From: Jiangella endophytica
Lineage (GTDB): Bacteria > Actinomycetota > Actinomycetes > Jiangellales > Jiangellaceae
Direction: 5' to 3'
Length of the DNA stretch: 50,841 bases
Assembly (NCBI RefSeq): GCF_003427025.1
Contig: NZ_QVAI01000031.1
Coordinates: 1 to 50,841, forward strand
Shown here: positions 25,159 through 33,488 of the stretch, piece by piece
Layout of the letters: each line of letters opens with the position of its first letter
How positions within the stretch are numbered: the first letter of the stretch is position 1
Position numbers and translations under genes: made by a program
Notes under the pieces: model-generated
Told to the model about the DNA's origin: nothing
The model's input: the letters and a program-made list of their open reading frames with translations, nothing else
The model's database searches: none

Positions 25159-25518
25159 CGCCGGTCTCCCTTCGCGCGAGGTCCGGGACGCACCTGGTGC
25201 TTGTCCTGTGTTCGGACCCCACTTGCCTTTCGGCAGCTGCCGGTCAGCGGGTCAGGGATGAATGGGCAAGACCGGAGCAGGATATTTCCGCTGCTCACGG
25301 GGGCAGGTTCACTCGGGCGGAAATGTGCTGCGGAGGCCTTGCGCAGAAGGGAATGACCCGCACAATCTCACAGCCGAAAGGCACTCCAGGCCCCTCAACG
25401 CCGGGCGCTTCAGCCCTGGGGCCGTGGCTCAGGTTGATCCGCTGCCAGGGGTTCCGGACCTGCTCGCCCACCTCTCCGTCGACAGGGATCGCCCGCTCGA
25501 CACCTGGGAGACGGCGAC
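25159..25518. other. Divergent intergenic region between ParB-like and ArdC-like genes
   Basis: No supported gene. It must contain both divergent promoters. A widely spaced inverted repeat, ATTTCCGC (25284-25291) and GCGGAAAT (25317-25324), could be an operator. The ParB-like neighbour makes a parS-type site possible, but no known consensus is seen. Confidence 0.35.
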
Positions 25519-26613
25519 ATGGCAACAAGCAAGGAGCGGGCGGCAGCGCGCGAAGCACGCCTGGCCGAGTACAGCGCCAAGCTCGAGGGCGCGGTCGAGG
25601 GCCTGGTCACCGGTGAGGACTGGATGCGCGCGATCCAGTTCGCCGCGAAGTTCCGGTCGCGGTCGTTCGGCAACACCCTGCTGATCTACGTCCAGCACAT
25701 GCAGGCGTACCTCGAAGGCCGGGTCCCTGAGCCGATACCAACCTTCGTCGCGGGCTTCAGGCAGTGGCAGCATCTCGGCAGGTCTGTCAACGGCGGACAG
25801 TCGGGGTACGCGATCCTCGCGCCCGTGACCCGCCGCTTCGCCACCACCAACCCCCTCGATGCGGACTCCTGGCGCCCGCTCGACTTCGGCGAGAAGGCCC
25901 GACCTGGTGAGGTCGTCCGGACCAAGGTCGTCGGCGTCAAGCCTGCCTACGTCTGGGACGTCAGTCAGACCTCCGGCGAACCGATCCCGGAGCAGCCGGC
26001 GCCGCGGCTGCTGTCCGGGCAGGCGCCGGAGGGGCTCTGGGATGGGCTCGCTGCTCAGGTCGAGACGGCCGGCTACGCCCCCAGCCGGGTGGACGCCGCA
26101 GCCATCGACGGCGTCAACGGCCGCACGGACATCCGGAACAGGACGGTTCAGGTTCGGGCCGATCTCGACGAGGCGACCGCCGTCAAGACGCTGGCGCACG
26201 AACTGGCCCATGTCGTCCTGCATGCCAGCCCGGATGGAACGAGCAATGTCGCACACCGCGGCATCGCCGAAGTCGAGGCCGAGTCGGTGGCGATGATGAT
26301 CGGCGCCAGTTACGGCCTCGACACCGCCGAGTACTCCGTGCCGTACGTCTCCACCTGGTCCGATACGGTCGCCGACGCTGAACCCCTGCAGGTCGTCCGC
26401 GCGACCGGCGAGCGTGTCCGGAGAACCGCGCTCGCGATCCTCGACCAGCTCCCCGATCCGCCGACCGGTGACGGCCTGCCGCCCGGGCTCGGCTCCCCTG
26501 GCTCCTCGGCCACGCCGCAGAACAACGAAACGCCGGCGGGCGGCGTCCATCAGCCCACCGGCGTCCCCGAGCCCGGCGGCGCGCAGTCCCGCACGCCGCC
26601 CGCTGCGCGCTGA
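25519..26613 (+). CDS. ArdC-like anti-restriction / metallopeptidase protein
   Basis: A 364-residue protein with an ArdC N-terminal (DUF1738-like) domain, about residues 15-110. It includes FAAKFRSRSFGNTLLIYVQ, FRQWQHLGRSVNGGQ and GYAILAPVTRR. A zinc-metallopeptidase segment follows, TLAHELAHVVLH (HExxH), with a later glutamate in VEAESVAMMIGASYGL, as in ImmA/IrrE-type peptidases. The ATG follows GGGAGA. ArdC proteins on conjugative elements protect incoming DNA from restriction, and the peptidase may cleave a host regulator. The Pro/Gly-rich tail (residues 315-364) is likely disordered. Confidence 0.87.
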   Translation: MATSKERAAAREARLAEYSAKLEGAVEGLVTGEDWMRAIQFAAKFRSRSFGNTLLIYVQHMQAYLEGRVPEPIPTFVAGFRQWQHLGRSVNGGQSGYAILAPVTRRFATTNPLDADSWRPLDFGEKARPGEVVRTKVVGVKPAYVWDVSQTSGEPIPEQPAPRLLSGQAPEGLWDGLAAQVETAGYAPSRVDAAAIDGVNGRTDIRNRTVQVRADLDEATAVKTLAHELAHVVLHASPDGTSNVAHRGIAEVEAESVAMMIGASYGLDTAEYSVPYVSTWSDTVADAEPLQVVRATGERVRRTALAILDQLPDPPTGDGLPPGLGSPGSSATPQNNETPAGGVHQPTGVPEPGGAQSRTPPAAR

Positions 26614-26624
26614 CCTCTCAGCTC

Positions 26625-26909
26625 CTAGGCGGAGGCATGCGCCTGCCGCGTCGCGGCCTCGACGAGCGAGTCCCCGATGGCTTCGGCCTCGTCCGGCTGG
26701 AGGTCCAGCACCACCGACGGACCGTGCCGGGGAACGGCCGTCAGTTCGATCTGACGTCGCCCGGTCTCGGACTCGACGAGGTTCACGCCCAGCATCCACC
26801 GGCCACGACCGGCCACCACCGACGTGACGTACTGCCGGTGCGTGCGGTGCTCGCCGGCCTCGTTGCACCACTTGAGGGCGCATTCCTGGTTGGACGTGGT
26901 GGCGGTCAT
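26625..26909 (-). CDS. Hypothetical small protein (94 aa)
   Basis: A small protein beginning MTATTSNQECALKWCNEAGE, with a strand pattern (VVAGRGRWMLGVNLVESETG, IELTAVPRHGPSVVLDLQPD) and a helical end (EAEAIGDSLVEAATRQ). The first 15 residues contain a CxxxxC pair. Its start overlaps the end of the upstream gene by 4 nt, so the two are co-translated. The LQPDEAEAIGDSL stretch resembles a helix repeated in the upstream protein (LTPSEARALARQL), suggesting that the two genes share a domain type. Confidence 0.7.
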   Translation of the reverse strand: MTATTSNQECALKWCNEAGEHRTHRQYVTSVVAGRGRWMLGVNLVESETGRRQIELTAVPRHGPSVVLDLQPDEAEAIGDSLVEAATRQAHASA

Positions 26910-27463
26910 CGGGGCAGCTCGCTCTCGTGGGTGAAGAAGTGGCGAACGTGGTCGAGCTCGCTCTTGACGCTGCTGAGCTGGTCGACGGCCTGCTGGTAAC
27001 TGGACAGGTGTTGTTCGGCGGCGTCGACGGCGCCGGCGGCTCGGTCGAGCAGCTGGTTGCCGGTCTCGGCGACGAGGATGCGCCCGGCCCGCCAGTCGAT
27101 GTTGCCGCGAAAGCCGAGCACGAGCCCGCCGAGCCGTTCGGTGAGCGCGTCGAGCCGTTCGATGATCTGCTCGTCGGACAGTCCAGGCAGGTACCGCTCC
27201 CGGGCGTCGGCGAGTAGCGCCGGGGTCCAGCCGGCCCGCTGCGCAGTGTCGGCGATCTCCGTCAGCTGCCGGGCCAGTGCGCGGGCCTCGCTCGGGGTGA
27301 GGGAGACGTCCGCCCGCTGGCCGGAGTCCTCGGGTTCGAGGTGGATGGCGATGGTCGGACCCTCGCCGTCGCGCCAGGCGATGATCTCGCCGACGTCGTC
27401 ACTGATGAACGGCTGGCGCACGATGATGTCGCGACGCTCTTCTTCTCGATGTGTGCTGACCAC
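26906..27463 (-). CDS. Hypothetical protein with a helical C-terminus (185 aa)
   Basis: The GTG at 27463 was chosen because GGAGGAG lies 4 nt upstream; a longer frame overlaps the neighbour. The N-terminal 80 residues form a strand-rich domain (REEERRDIIVRQPFISDDVG, ISLEPE-like IAIHLEPEDSGQRADVSLTP) ending in LTPSEARALARQLTEIADTA. The C-terminal half is helical and coiled-coil-like (AAGAVDAAEQHLSSYQQAVD, SSVKSELDHVRHFFT). This looks like a DNA-transfer accessory or regulatory protein, but I do not recognise a family. Confidence 0.72.
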   Translation of the reverse strand: MVSTHREEERRDIIVRQPFISDDVGEIIAWRDGEGPTIAIHLEPEDSGQRADVSLTPSEARALARQLTEIADTAQRAGWTPALLADARERYLPGLSDEQIIERLDALTERLGGLVLGFRGNIDWRAGRILVAETGNQLLDRAAGAVDAAEQHLSSYQQAVDQLSSVKSELDHVRHFFTHESELPR

Positions 27464-27489
27464 GGATCTCCTCCGTTGCTTCGTGCGGA

Positions 27490-27750
27490 TCAGCTCGCGA
27501 GCTCGGCTGTGCAACGCATGGACCTGCGATACCGGGTCCACGACGACGTGCGCGTGAATCCGAGCGAGGTCAGGACGGCGTCCCAGTCCGCGACGTCCAG
27601 GACAGGCGCCCCGACCGCGCCGCTGGCGACCAGCAGATCCTCCGCCTCGTTGAGCACGAAGATCTGCGCGCCGTCATCGCCTCCGACCGGCTGATCCCAG
27701 GCCACGAACTGCTCCTTGCCCATCCGTTCTGGCGGTCTGCTACCGCTCAC
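27490..27750 (-). CDS. Hypothetical small protein (86 aa or shorter)
   Basis: A short frame at GTG 27750 with an alternative ATG at 27723 (MGKEQFVAWDQPVGGDDGAQ). The middle (AQIFVLNEAEDLLVASGAVG) is hydrophobic and globular; the end is Arg-rich. It lies in the same leftward cluster as the two preceding small proteins and may be the first gene of that set. Starts and function are uncertain. Confidence 0.5.
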   Translation of the reverse strand: MSGSRPPERMGKEQFVAWDQPVGGDDGAQIFVLNEAEDLLVASGAVGAPVLDVADWDAVLTSLGFTRTSSWTRYRRSMRCTAELAS

Positions 27751-27816
27751 CGCGCGACACCTCTACGCGAGCTTCGGCACCACCACTCAATCCTCCTGAG
27801 GAGGTCCTCACACTCC

Positions 27817-28119
27817 ATGACCGACGTCATCGATCCCCTGGCACCACCAGTCACGCTACGTCTGACACGCACACGAGGCAAGCCCCAGCTTGCCTGCCAT
27901 GCTCGGTGGGTGCCGATCACGATCGACGGACTCGAGTACATGGACCGAGCGGAGCTCGCCACGTACCTCGGCGTCGAGCAAGACACCATCAGCGCCTGGG
28001 CAAGTCGCGGCACGATGCCCAAACCGACTCGCTACGTCGGTCGTTCACCCTTGTGGCTGGTCAGCGAGATCGACGCGTGGAAGGCCGAGAGGCCCGGCAA
28101 GGGATGGCGCGGAAGGTGA
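27817..28119 (+). CDS. Excisionase/AlpA-like helix-turn-helix DNA-binding protein
   Basis: A 100-residue protein. ITIDGLEYMDRAELATYLGV, then EQDTISAWASRGTMPKPTRYVGRS and PLWLVSEIDAWKAERPG, is a MerR/AlpA-type winged HTH. The xRG-xxPxP wing and the terminal W-xxxEIDAW helix are typical of recombination-directionality factors and element regulators. The ATG follows GAGGAGG. On integrative elements such proteins act as Xis or as transcription regulators. The adjoining integrase on this element is broken, so a regulatory role or action with another integrase should be considered. Confidence 0.82.
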   Translation: MTDVIDPLAPPVTLRLTRTRGKPQLACHARWVPITIDGLEYMDRAELATYLGVEQDTISAWASRGTMPKPTRYVGRSPLWLVSEIDAWKAERPGKGWRGR

Positions 28120-28123
28120 GCGA

Positions 28124-28609
28124 TCAGCGCTCGCCCGGTACCGCGTAGTAGTCGGCAAGCATCACCGACGGCCATTCGGGTTCGCTGACCTGGCCGCGCG
28201 GCCCCATGACGGCGAACCACGGCTTGATGTCCAGAACCGGTGTCCCGTCGATGGCGTCGAGATCTTCGACATGCAGATCGAGGCCGTCCACCTGGATGAG
28301 CCGGCACCGGGAGACGCCAAGCCAGTTGAGGCGGCGCATGTTGCGGTGCCCGAACGTGCCGACCTCCGGCCAGTCCGGGTTGTCACGAGGGCGCCGCGCG
28401 CCGAGGTTGAGGTCCGCCGGGTCTGTGAGGTGGAAGCGGAACACCACTTCGAGGTGCGAGAAGTCGTCCAGCCCTTTGACGGCGTCGGTGGTGAACCGCG
28501 AGCCGTCGATCCGGATGATCGAGCGAGTGCCACCCCAATAGTCGTCGGTCGGCTCGACCCGCCCGCCGACGACGTGCGCAACGGGGACGACCTCGTACGA
28601 CTCCGTCAT
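28124..28609 (-). CDS. TrmO/TsaA-like tRNA methyltransferase domain protein
   Basis: A 161-residue protein of the TsaA/YaeB/TrmO family. It has the beta-barrel opening (EVVPVAHVVGGRVEPTDDYW), the central substrate region (PEVGTFGHRNMRRLNWLGVS) where canonical TrmO has R-PNxIGxS, and the DLDAIDGTPVLDIKPW ending motif. TrmO methylates N6 of t6A at position 37 of tRNA-Thr using SAM. The start at ATG 28609 has GGGAAGGG upstream. It is an unusual cargo for a conjugative element and could be a second, element-encoded copy acting on tRNA or on another substrate. Some TsaA-family positions deviate (GHRN for RPNx). Confidence 0.85.
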   Translation of the reverse strand: MTESYEVVPVAHVVGGRVEPTDDYWGGTRSIIRIDGSRFTTDAVKGLDDFSHLEVVFRFHLTDPADLNLGARRPRDNPDWPEVGTFGHRNMRRLNWLGVSRCRLIQVDGLDLHVEDLDAIDGTPVLDIKPWFAVMGPRGQVSEPEWPSVMLADYYAVPGER

Positions 28610-28662
28610 GGACACCCTTCCCGCGAGCAAACGAAGCGCCGGCAACGGCCGGCGCTGGCCGG

Positions 28663-30093
28663 TCAGGACACCGACTCGCTCACCGTATCGAGGTAGTCCG
28701 TCGCCCGGGCGTCCAGGTCACGGGCCGCGGGCGCCTTCGCTCGGCGGTACGGGGCTAGGGACGTGCGCATGTCGAGGACGACCTGCCGGGTTCTGCCGGA
28801 GTCCACACCGTCCATCGCGTCCAGAGACGACGCCCAGGTCTCGAACGCGGCGTCGACGTCGCCCTGGCGCAACTGCACCGAGCCGAGGTATCCGAGCGTG
28901 ACCGCATGAGTCCGTGTGAACGCGCTCGCCTTCCGCGTGCGCACGCTTCGGGCGAACTGCTGTTCCGCGCCGGCCAGGTCGCCGAGGTCACGGAGCGTGC
29001 AGGCGGTCTCGTGCGCCAGGCTTGCCTCGCCGAAGAAGAACACCCGGGCCGGCTCGGCGTCACGGGATCCGGCGGCGGCAAGGTCGTCCTCGGCGCGGTT
29101 CAATGCCGTCGCCGCCTCGGCATCTCGACCAGCACTGGCCAGCGCTCGCGCATGGACGACGCCCAGCAGGGCGCGCTCGCGTGGGGCGGCCATCGCGTAC
29201 CGCTCGCCGTCGACAGAACCGCCCGCCAACTGCAGGGCGCGTGAGGGCTGGCCGAGATCGACGGCCTGATGGGCCATCGCTCGCAGCACGTGTCCAGCCA
29301 GCGGTGCGTCGTCGGCTTCGCCGGCCAGCTGCACCGCGGTACGGAAGTCGCGCCAGGCGACGTCGTGGTCGCCCGCGTCGAAGGCCATCCATCCGGCGAG
29401 ATAGGCGAGTTCGCCGGCCGCCGAGAACATCGCGCTCCGCACTCGATCATCGTGGAAGGTGCCGTCGAGGAGGGGCGCGACCTGGGCGGTGAAGTACTGG
29501 ACTGCGGCCGAACGCGCGTGCCCGCCGCCCCGCCGCTGATCCATCCGGGAGAACAGGCCGACCATGTCGAGGACGGCGTCGACCTCGCCCTTGCCGATCC
29601 GTGACCGGCCCGATGGCCCTCCGAGCATGCCGCGCCCGGCGCCGGGAAGGGCGACGGCAGCGGCACCGAGCGCAAGGGCACCCAGCGCCTGCCTGCGCTC
29701 GATCTCCACGTCGATGCTCCCAACGTTCGCCGTCTCGTCCGCCGACACCGGCAGACTACTGAGCAGCCCTGGATCGGCCGGCATCAGCACGACGCGGCCT
29801 TCGACGAGGACGGGGACGACCACGGACGGCGTCGACCCGGCCGCCGGCGGCACGCCGCCCACGGGTTCGACCAACTCGGCGAAGCGATCGCGGGCATCCA
29901 GCACGGACCTGCTCAACGCGACGTCGAGCAACTCCTGATTGTCCGGAGTCAGAGTGATGTCGGCGCCACGGCTCTCCCACTTCGACACCGTGCGGATCGC
30001 AACCCCGAGGTGCTCGGCGAATGCGCGCACGCTCATGCGGAGGGCATGCCGCAGTGCCCTCGTCTCGACCCCGGTCCAACGCTGCACAGTCAT
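28663..30093 (-). CDS. XRE-family regulator with TPR-like domain
   Basis: A 476-residue protein. Residues about 8-60 are an XRE helix-turn-helix (ETRALRHALRMSVRAFAEHL then GVAIRTVSKWESRG). A Pro/Val-rich linker and a small Ala-rich hydrophobic stretch (ALGALALGAAAVALPGAGRG) follow, then about 280 residues of tetratricopeptide-like helices. Such HTH-TPR proteins are common actinobacterial regulators that sense a peptide or partner protein through the repeats. The ATG at 30093 lacks a clear ribosome-binding site. It is divergent from the prim-pol/transfer genes across two small genes and may control the element. Confidence 0.85.
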   Translation of the reverse strand: MTVQRWTGVETRALRHALRMSVRAFAEHLGVAIRTVSKWESRGADITLTPDNQELLDVALSRSVLDARDRFAELVEPVGGVPPAAGSTPSVVVPVLVEGRVVLMPADPGLLSSLPVSADETANVGSIDVEIERRQALGALALGAAAVALPGAGRGMLGGPSGRSRIGKGEVDAVLDMVGLFSRMDQRRGGGHARSAAVQYFTAQVAPLLDGTFHDDRVRSAMFSAAGELAYLAGWMAFDAGDHDVAWRDFRTAVQLAGEADDAPLAGHVLRAMAHQAVDLGQPSRALQLAGGSVDGERYAMAAPRERALLGVVHARALASAGRDAEAATALNRAEDDLAAAGSRDAEPARVFFFGEASLAHETACTLRDLGDLAGAEQQFARSVRTRKASAFTRTHAVTLGYLGSVQLRQGDVDAAFETWASSLDAMDGVDSGRTRQVVLDMRTSLAPYRRAKAPAARDLDARATDYLDTVSESVS

Positions 30094-30179
30094 CTGACAC
30101 CACGCTTACACCGTGACACTCGGTCACTGAGGTAGTGAACTGAGCCACAGTACGCGGCGCGTCAGATCGGCACAAGGCA

Positions 30180-30437
30180 TCACGACGTCACGTGGTCGTC
30201 GGGCGTCGGCGGGTCGAGCCAGACGATCTCCGAATCGCCTCCATGTCCATGGATCCGCTCGATGTCGCCCACAGACGCGAAGACGGTCACGGAGCGGACC
30301 GCGCCGCTGCACCAGGCCAAGGTCGCCTCTCCGCTCGGGTACCACGTGCCGAAGGCGACGACACCGACGCCGGAAACGCCGGAGCGGTCACGATGGCGTT
30401 GCAGGGCGAACCGCCGCGGAGCCGGACCGAGGTTCAC
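30180..30437 (-). CDS. Hypothetical small protein (85 aa)
   Basis: A small protein with a single globular beta-like stretch: VGVVAFGTWYPSGEATLAWC, SGAVRSVTVFASVGDIERIH then a DSEIVWLDPPTPDDHVTS tail. The N-terminal 20 residues are basic. Its start overlaps by 4 nt the stop of the small gene upstream, so it is co-translated. The family is not one I can name; position and size are typical of conserved element genes. Confidence 0.65.
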   Translation of the reverse strand: MNLGPAPRRFALQRHRDRSGVSGVGVVAFGTWYPSGEATLAWCSGAVRSVTVFASVGDIERIHGHGGDSEIVWLDPPTPDDHVTS

Positions 30438-30604
30438 TCGTCCGGCCCAGCTTCGGTGTACCGGCCGTCCCAGACCGGCAGTGCGACGGCGGCCGCGACG
30501 CCGACCGGCCGCAGCCGGTCGCCGTCACGCTCGACGGGACGAGCCAGCCAGCAGTGTGCCTGCGCATTCCACAGCAGCACGTATTCGGTATCGCGACGCA
30601 ACAT
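30434..30604 (-). CDS. Hypothetical small protein (56 aa)
   Basis: A short gene, start ATG at 30604 with GGAGAG 8 nt upstream. The product begins MLRRDTEYVLLWNAQAHCWL, continues RDGDRLRPVGVAAAVALPVW and ends in an acidic DGRYTEAGPDE. It looks globular rather than membrane-bound. It overlaps the following gene by 4 nt and heads the leftward small-gene pair between the XRE regulator and prim-pol. Confidence 0.62.
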   Translation of the reverse strand: MLRRDTEYVLLWNAQAHCWLARPVERDGDRLRPVGVAAAVALPVWDGRYTEAGPDE

Positions 30605-31102
30605 GGTCACTCTCCAGCCGAATCGGCGATGAGCGGGTCCTGTGCACCCCACGTTCGAATCCGATCCTGCGCCTAAGCGTGTGCAGGCCCAATGAACCAC
30701 CGTGGCACCGCCGGTGTACCGGCGATCCCAGGGCCACCCCTCATCAGTGGCCACGCCCGGATCATCCGAGCCGCGCGCACGTCGACCGGTTCCACACCGG
30801 TGCAGTGCGGATTCATTGGAGCGAGGCGCGCTGAGGGAGACGTTTGAAGGTGGCCCCGATGGCGGCGGCGCAGAGAGCGCCCGCCGGCTTCGGGCGCCAG
30901 CTGAATTGCAGGGCGGCGAAGTCATCGCACCCGGCAGCCGATGACTATAGGTAGCGTCGGGCGGTCGGTCAAGCGCTGGACGACGCGGCCGCGGGGGCGT
31001 GTGCTCGTGTCGCAGCAGGTCGGCGGCGCGGATCGGTTGGCGTACCTCCTGGTCAGAGGGCCACAGGAACTGAGTGTGCCTGCGACGGAGGAGGTCCGAG
31101 GC
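30605..31102. other. Intergenic region with palindromes upstream of prim-pol
   Basis: About 500 bases with no supported gene. It contains a palindrome at 30709-30724 (CGCCGGT, 2 nt, ACCGGCG), an ACCGGT-rich stretch at about 30785-30802 (ACCGGT, TCCAC, ACCGGT), and an inverted pair CCAATGAA (30689-30696) and TTCATTGG (30812-30819). A TTCGAATC string at 30655 is not part of a tRNA. The location ahead of a primase/polymerase gene makes it a candidate replication or regulatory region. Confidence 0.4.
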
Positions 31103-32023
31103 ATGTCCGACAACCCGTTCCTCGACGCTGCCCTGGCGGCAGCCGATCGGGGGTGGAGGGTCTTCCCGATCAGAAGCGGCGGCAAGCGTCCGGCGTTCGA
31201 ACGATGGCAGCAACTCGCGACGACGGATCATGAGCAGCTCCGCTCTTGGTGGCGCGCCGCCGATCGCTGGAACATCGGCATCGCGACCGGCGAATCTGGG
31301 CTGCTCGTGGTCGACCTCGATCCGGCACACGGAGCAACGGCGCCCATGCGGTTCAGAGGCGCCCAGCATGGATCCGACGTCCTGGCGATGCTCGCGGCTG
31401 ATGCCGGCGCCGAACCGCCGACGGACACCTATACGGTCACCACGCCGAGCGGTGGCCGGCACCTGTACTTCCGGGCGCCGGGCGGCGGCGCGCATCGGAC
31501 GACCATCGGCACACTGGGCTGGCGGATCGATACCCGCGGCCGCGGAGGCTGCGTCGTCGGCGCGGGTTCGTCGCGCGCGGGCGGATCGTACGACCTGGCG
31601 CTCGAGCGTCCGGTCGCTGAGCCGCCTGCTTGGCTCGTCCGCGCCCTCACCCCGCCTCCCCCACCGACGCCGGGGCCACCGCTACGACTCTCGGCCACCC
31701 AGGCCGGCAGGTATGTCCAGGCGATCGTGGCGAGCGTGACCGCAGACGTGGAGTCGGCCCAGCCCGGCTATCGCCACGACGTGGTCCTCAGGGCGGCGCG
31801 GACCTTCGGCCGCCTGGTGGGCGGCGGCGAACTCGACGCGATTACCGCACGGCAAGCGCTGCTGCAGGCCGCAGCCGTACACGTCGGCGTCGAGGGCTGG
31901 ACGGCCAGGGAGAGTGAGCGGACGATCGATGACGGCCTCGCCTACGGGATCCGGCTACCACGCTCGATCAGCGGGGCCGCCGCCCCCGTTACGCCGGACG
32001 CACGCGAAGGCGTCGGCCGATGA
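31103..32023 (+). CDS. Bifunctional DNA primase/polymerase N-terminal domain (prim-pol)
   Basis: A 306-residue protein. The N-terminal ~200 residues are a prim-pol domain: NPFLDAALAAADRGWRVFPI, then RWNIGIATGESGLLVVDLDP with the metal-binding DxD, and TPSGGRHLYFRAPGG. The C-terminal 100 residues are helical (YVQAIVASVTADVESAQPGY, RHDVVLRAARTFGRLVGGGE), as in small actinobacterial element primases. No helicase domain is attached. The ATG at 31103 follows GGAGGAG. It probably primes replication or second-strand synthesis of the excised or transferred element, and overlaps the next gene by 4 nt. Confidence 0.9.
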   Translation: MSDNPFLDAALAAADRGWRVFPIRSGGKRPAFERWQQLATTDHEQLRSWWRAADRWNIGIATGESGLLVVDLDPAHGATAPMRFRGAQHGSDVLAMLAADAGAEPPTDTYTVTTPSGGRHLYFRAPGGGAHRTTIGTLGWRIDTRGRGGCVVGAGSSRAGGSYDLALERPVAEPPAWLVRALTPPPPPTPGPPLRLSATQAGRYVQAIVASVTADVESAQPGYRHDVVLRAARTFGRLVGGGELDAITARQALLQAAAVHVGVEGWTARESERTIDDGLAYGIRLPRSISGAAAPVTPDAREGVGR

Positions 32024-32676
32024 CGGCGGCCGACGACGGCGCTGAACCCGAGGCGGTTCCGGGCTGGGTGGCCGGTACCGCCGTGGCGGGCACGGTGGCG
32101 ATCGCGCTGGGTGCGTTCTGGTTGTCCTTCACCTCGCTCACCGATCTCGCGCGCCGGTCGGGGATCGACAGCAGCCAGGCCTGGGCGTGGCCGCTCATCG
32201 TCGACGGCATCATCGTCGTCGCGACGATCTCGGTGGTCGCGCTGCACGAGCACGGGCGCAAGGCCACCCGGTATCCGTGGTCGTTGCTGCTGGCAGGCGC
32301 AGCTGTCTCGGTGACGGCGAACTCGGTCGATGCGGTGGTGTCAGCCGAGGCGTCGGTGCCGCCGGTGGTGGCCGCCGCGGTCTCGGCAGTGCCGCCGCTC
32401 GTCCTCCTGGCGATCACCCACCTGACCGTCGAGCTCACGCGGCGCACCCGGTCCGGCCCGGCGACGTTCGAGCGTGTCTCCCCAGAGCTAGCGGCCGACC
32501 CGAGGCAAGCGGCACGTCGCCTGCGCGCCGACGGCGGCTCGTACCGCGGGATCGCCGCCGAGCTCGGCGTGCATCCCTCGACGGTCGGCCGATGGCTCAA
32601 CCGACCCGAGACACCCGGCCCAGAGGAATCGGGAGCGCTGGTGCACCTCACCGCCAGGGAGGGAGCACGCGTATGA
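32020..32676 (+). CDS. DUF2637 membrane protein with C-terminal HTH
   Basis: A 218-residue protein. Residues about 18-145 hold four membrane helices (VAGTAVAGTVAIALGAFWLS; SQAWAWPLIVDGIIVVATIS; WSLLLAGAAVSVTANSVDAV; ASVPPVVAAAVSAVPPLVLL) as in DUF2637. The C-terminal 60 residues form a helix-turn-helix (AARRLRADGGSYRGIAAELG then VHPSTVGRWLNRPE). This membrane-plus-HTH layout recurs on actinobacterial conjugative elements near the primase and may link DNA to the membrane. The start overlaps the prim-pol stop (ATGA), as does the next gene's start with its own stop. Confidence 0.88.
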   Translation: MTAADDGAEPEAVPGWVAGTAVAGTVAIALGAFWLSFTSLTDLARRSGIDSSQAWAWPLIVDGIIVVATISVVALHEHGRKATRYPWSLLLAGAAVSVTANSVDAVVSAEASVPPVVAAAVSAVPPLVLLAITHLTVELTRRTRSGPATFERVSPELAADPRQAARRLRADGGSYRGIAAELGVHPSTVGRWLNRPETPGPEESGALVHLTAREGARV

Positions 32677-33488
32677 GAAGTCAGAACACAGGATCGGCCT
32701 CGCTCGAGGCGGACGTCGAGCAGTTCATCAGCACGCCAGAAGGACTACGAGCCGTCCTGACGGTCATCGATCGGCTCGGGCCGGAGGGATGGCAGATGCC
32801 CGCCGTCGAGGTGTTGATGAGGGTCGCCGCGCGCCGGTACACGCCGGTGGCCCGCGCCTGGAGGAGGCCACCGGAGGACGCTGCCCATGCCGCGTGGCTG
32901 GCGATGCGCGGCCGCTCCGCCCGCACCGCCGACGACCCGTGGGGCGTGGTGACCCGGGCGGTGGAACTGTCGATGCAGGCCGAAGCGTATGGCGAGCGGT
33001 TGTTGATCTCTCCGGAAAAGGCACGCCGACCCAAGTTCCGTCCCAGCGAAGCACCGGTCCGCGCCGGCGAGCACGAAGAGTTCCTGTACGACGTGATCTC
33101 CACCGACGGCGAGGAGGGTCGCGGCGACGGCATCGATCGTCTTGTCGCCACGATCGCGGCACTCCTCGTGGTCGCCGGGTGGAATCACCACGACGCCCGC
33201 TGGGCGGTGGAGTACGTCGCTTCACGCACGGCCGACCTGGGATCACAGGAGTCGGCGCGAGACGTGCTGCGCCGCGACGGCGTGATCCGCCTGCGCTTGG
33301 GACTGCGGCAACGCGCGTGGACACGACTGCTCGGGCTCCTCATCGGCTCGCGCCCCGGGGCCGCGCCCGCCGGGCAACTGGGAGTGCTGGAACGGGTGTT
33401 GCTCGGAGACACGCTCACCGACCTACTGGCCGACGTCGAGCTGGTAGAGCTGGCCCGGCGGATCCGAGACGAGCCCGGCGATGGCTGA
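32673..33488 (+). CDS. Hypothetical element protein (271 aa)
   Basis: A mostly helical protein with no recognised domain. The middle holds VEVLMRVAARRYTPVARAWR, the conserved-looking LVATIAALLVVAGWNHHDAR and WAVEYVASRTADLG. The C-terminus continues in Leu/Arg-rich helices ending ELVELARRIRDEPGDG. ATG 32673 overlaps the DUF2637 stop, and the end overlaps the ParB-like gene by 8 nt, so it belongs to the prim-pol operon. It could be a replication or partition accessory factor. Confidence 0.75.
   Translation: MRSQNTGSASLEADVEQFISTPEGLRAVLTVIDRLGPEGWQMPAVEVLMRVAARRYTPVARAWRRPPEDAAHAAWLAMRGRSARTADDPWGVVTRAVELSMQAEAYGERLLISPEKARRPKFRPSEAPVRAGEHEEFLYDVISTDGEEGRGDGIDRLVATIAALLVVAGWNHHDARWAVEYVASRTADLGSQESARDVLRRDGVIRLRLGLRQRAWTRLLGLLIGSRPGAAPAGQLGVLERVLLGDTLTDLLADVELVELARRIRDEPGDG

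Noticed and set aside
30650..30664. GTTCGAATCC string resembling a tRNA T-loop
   Set aside because: The flanking bases do not form a T-stem or acceptor stem, and no anticodon arm is found upstream.
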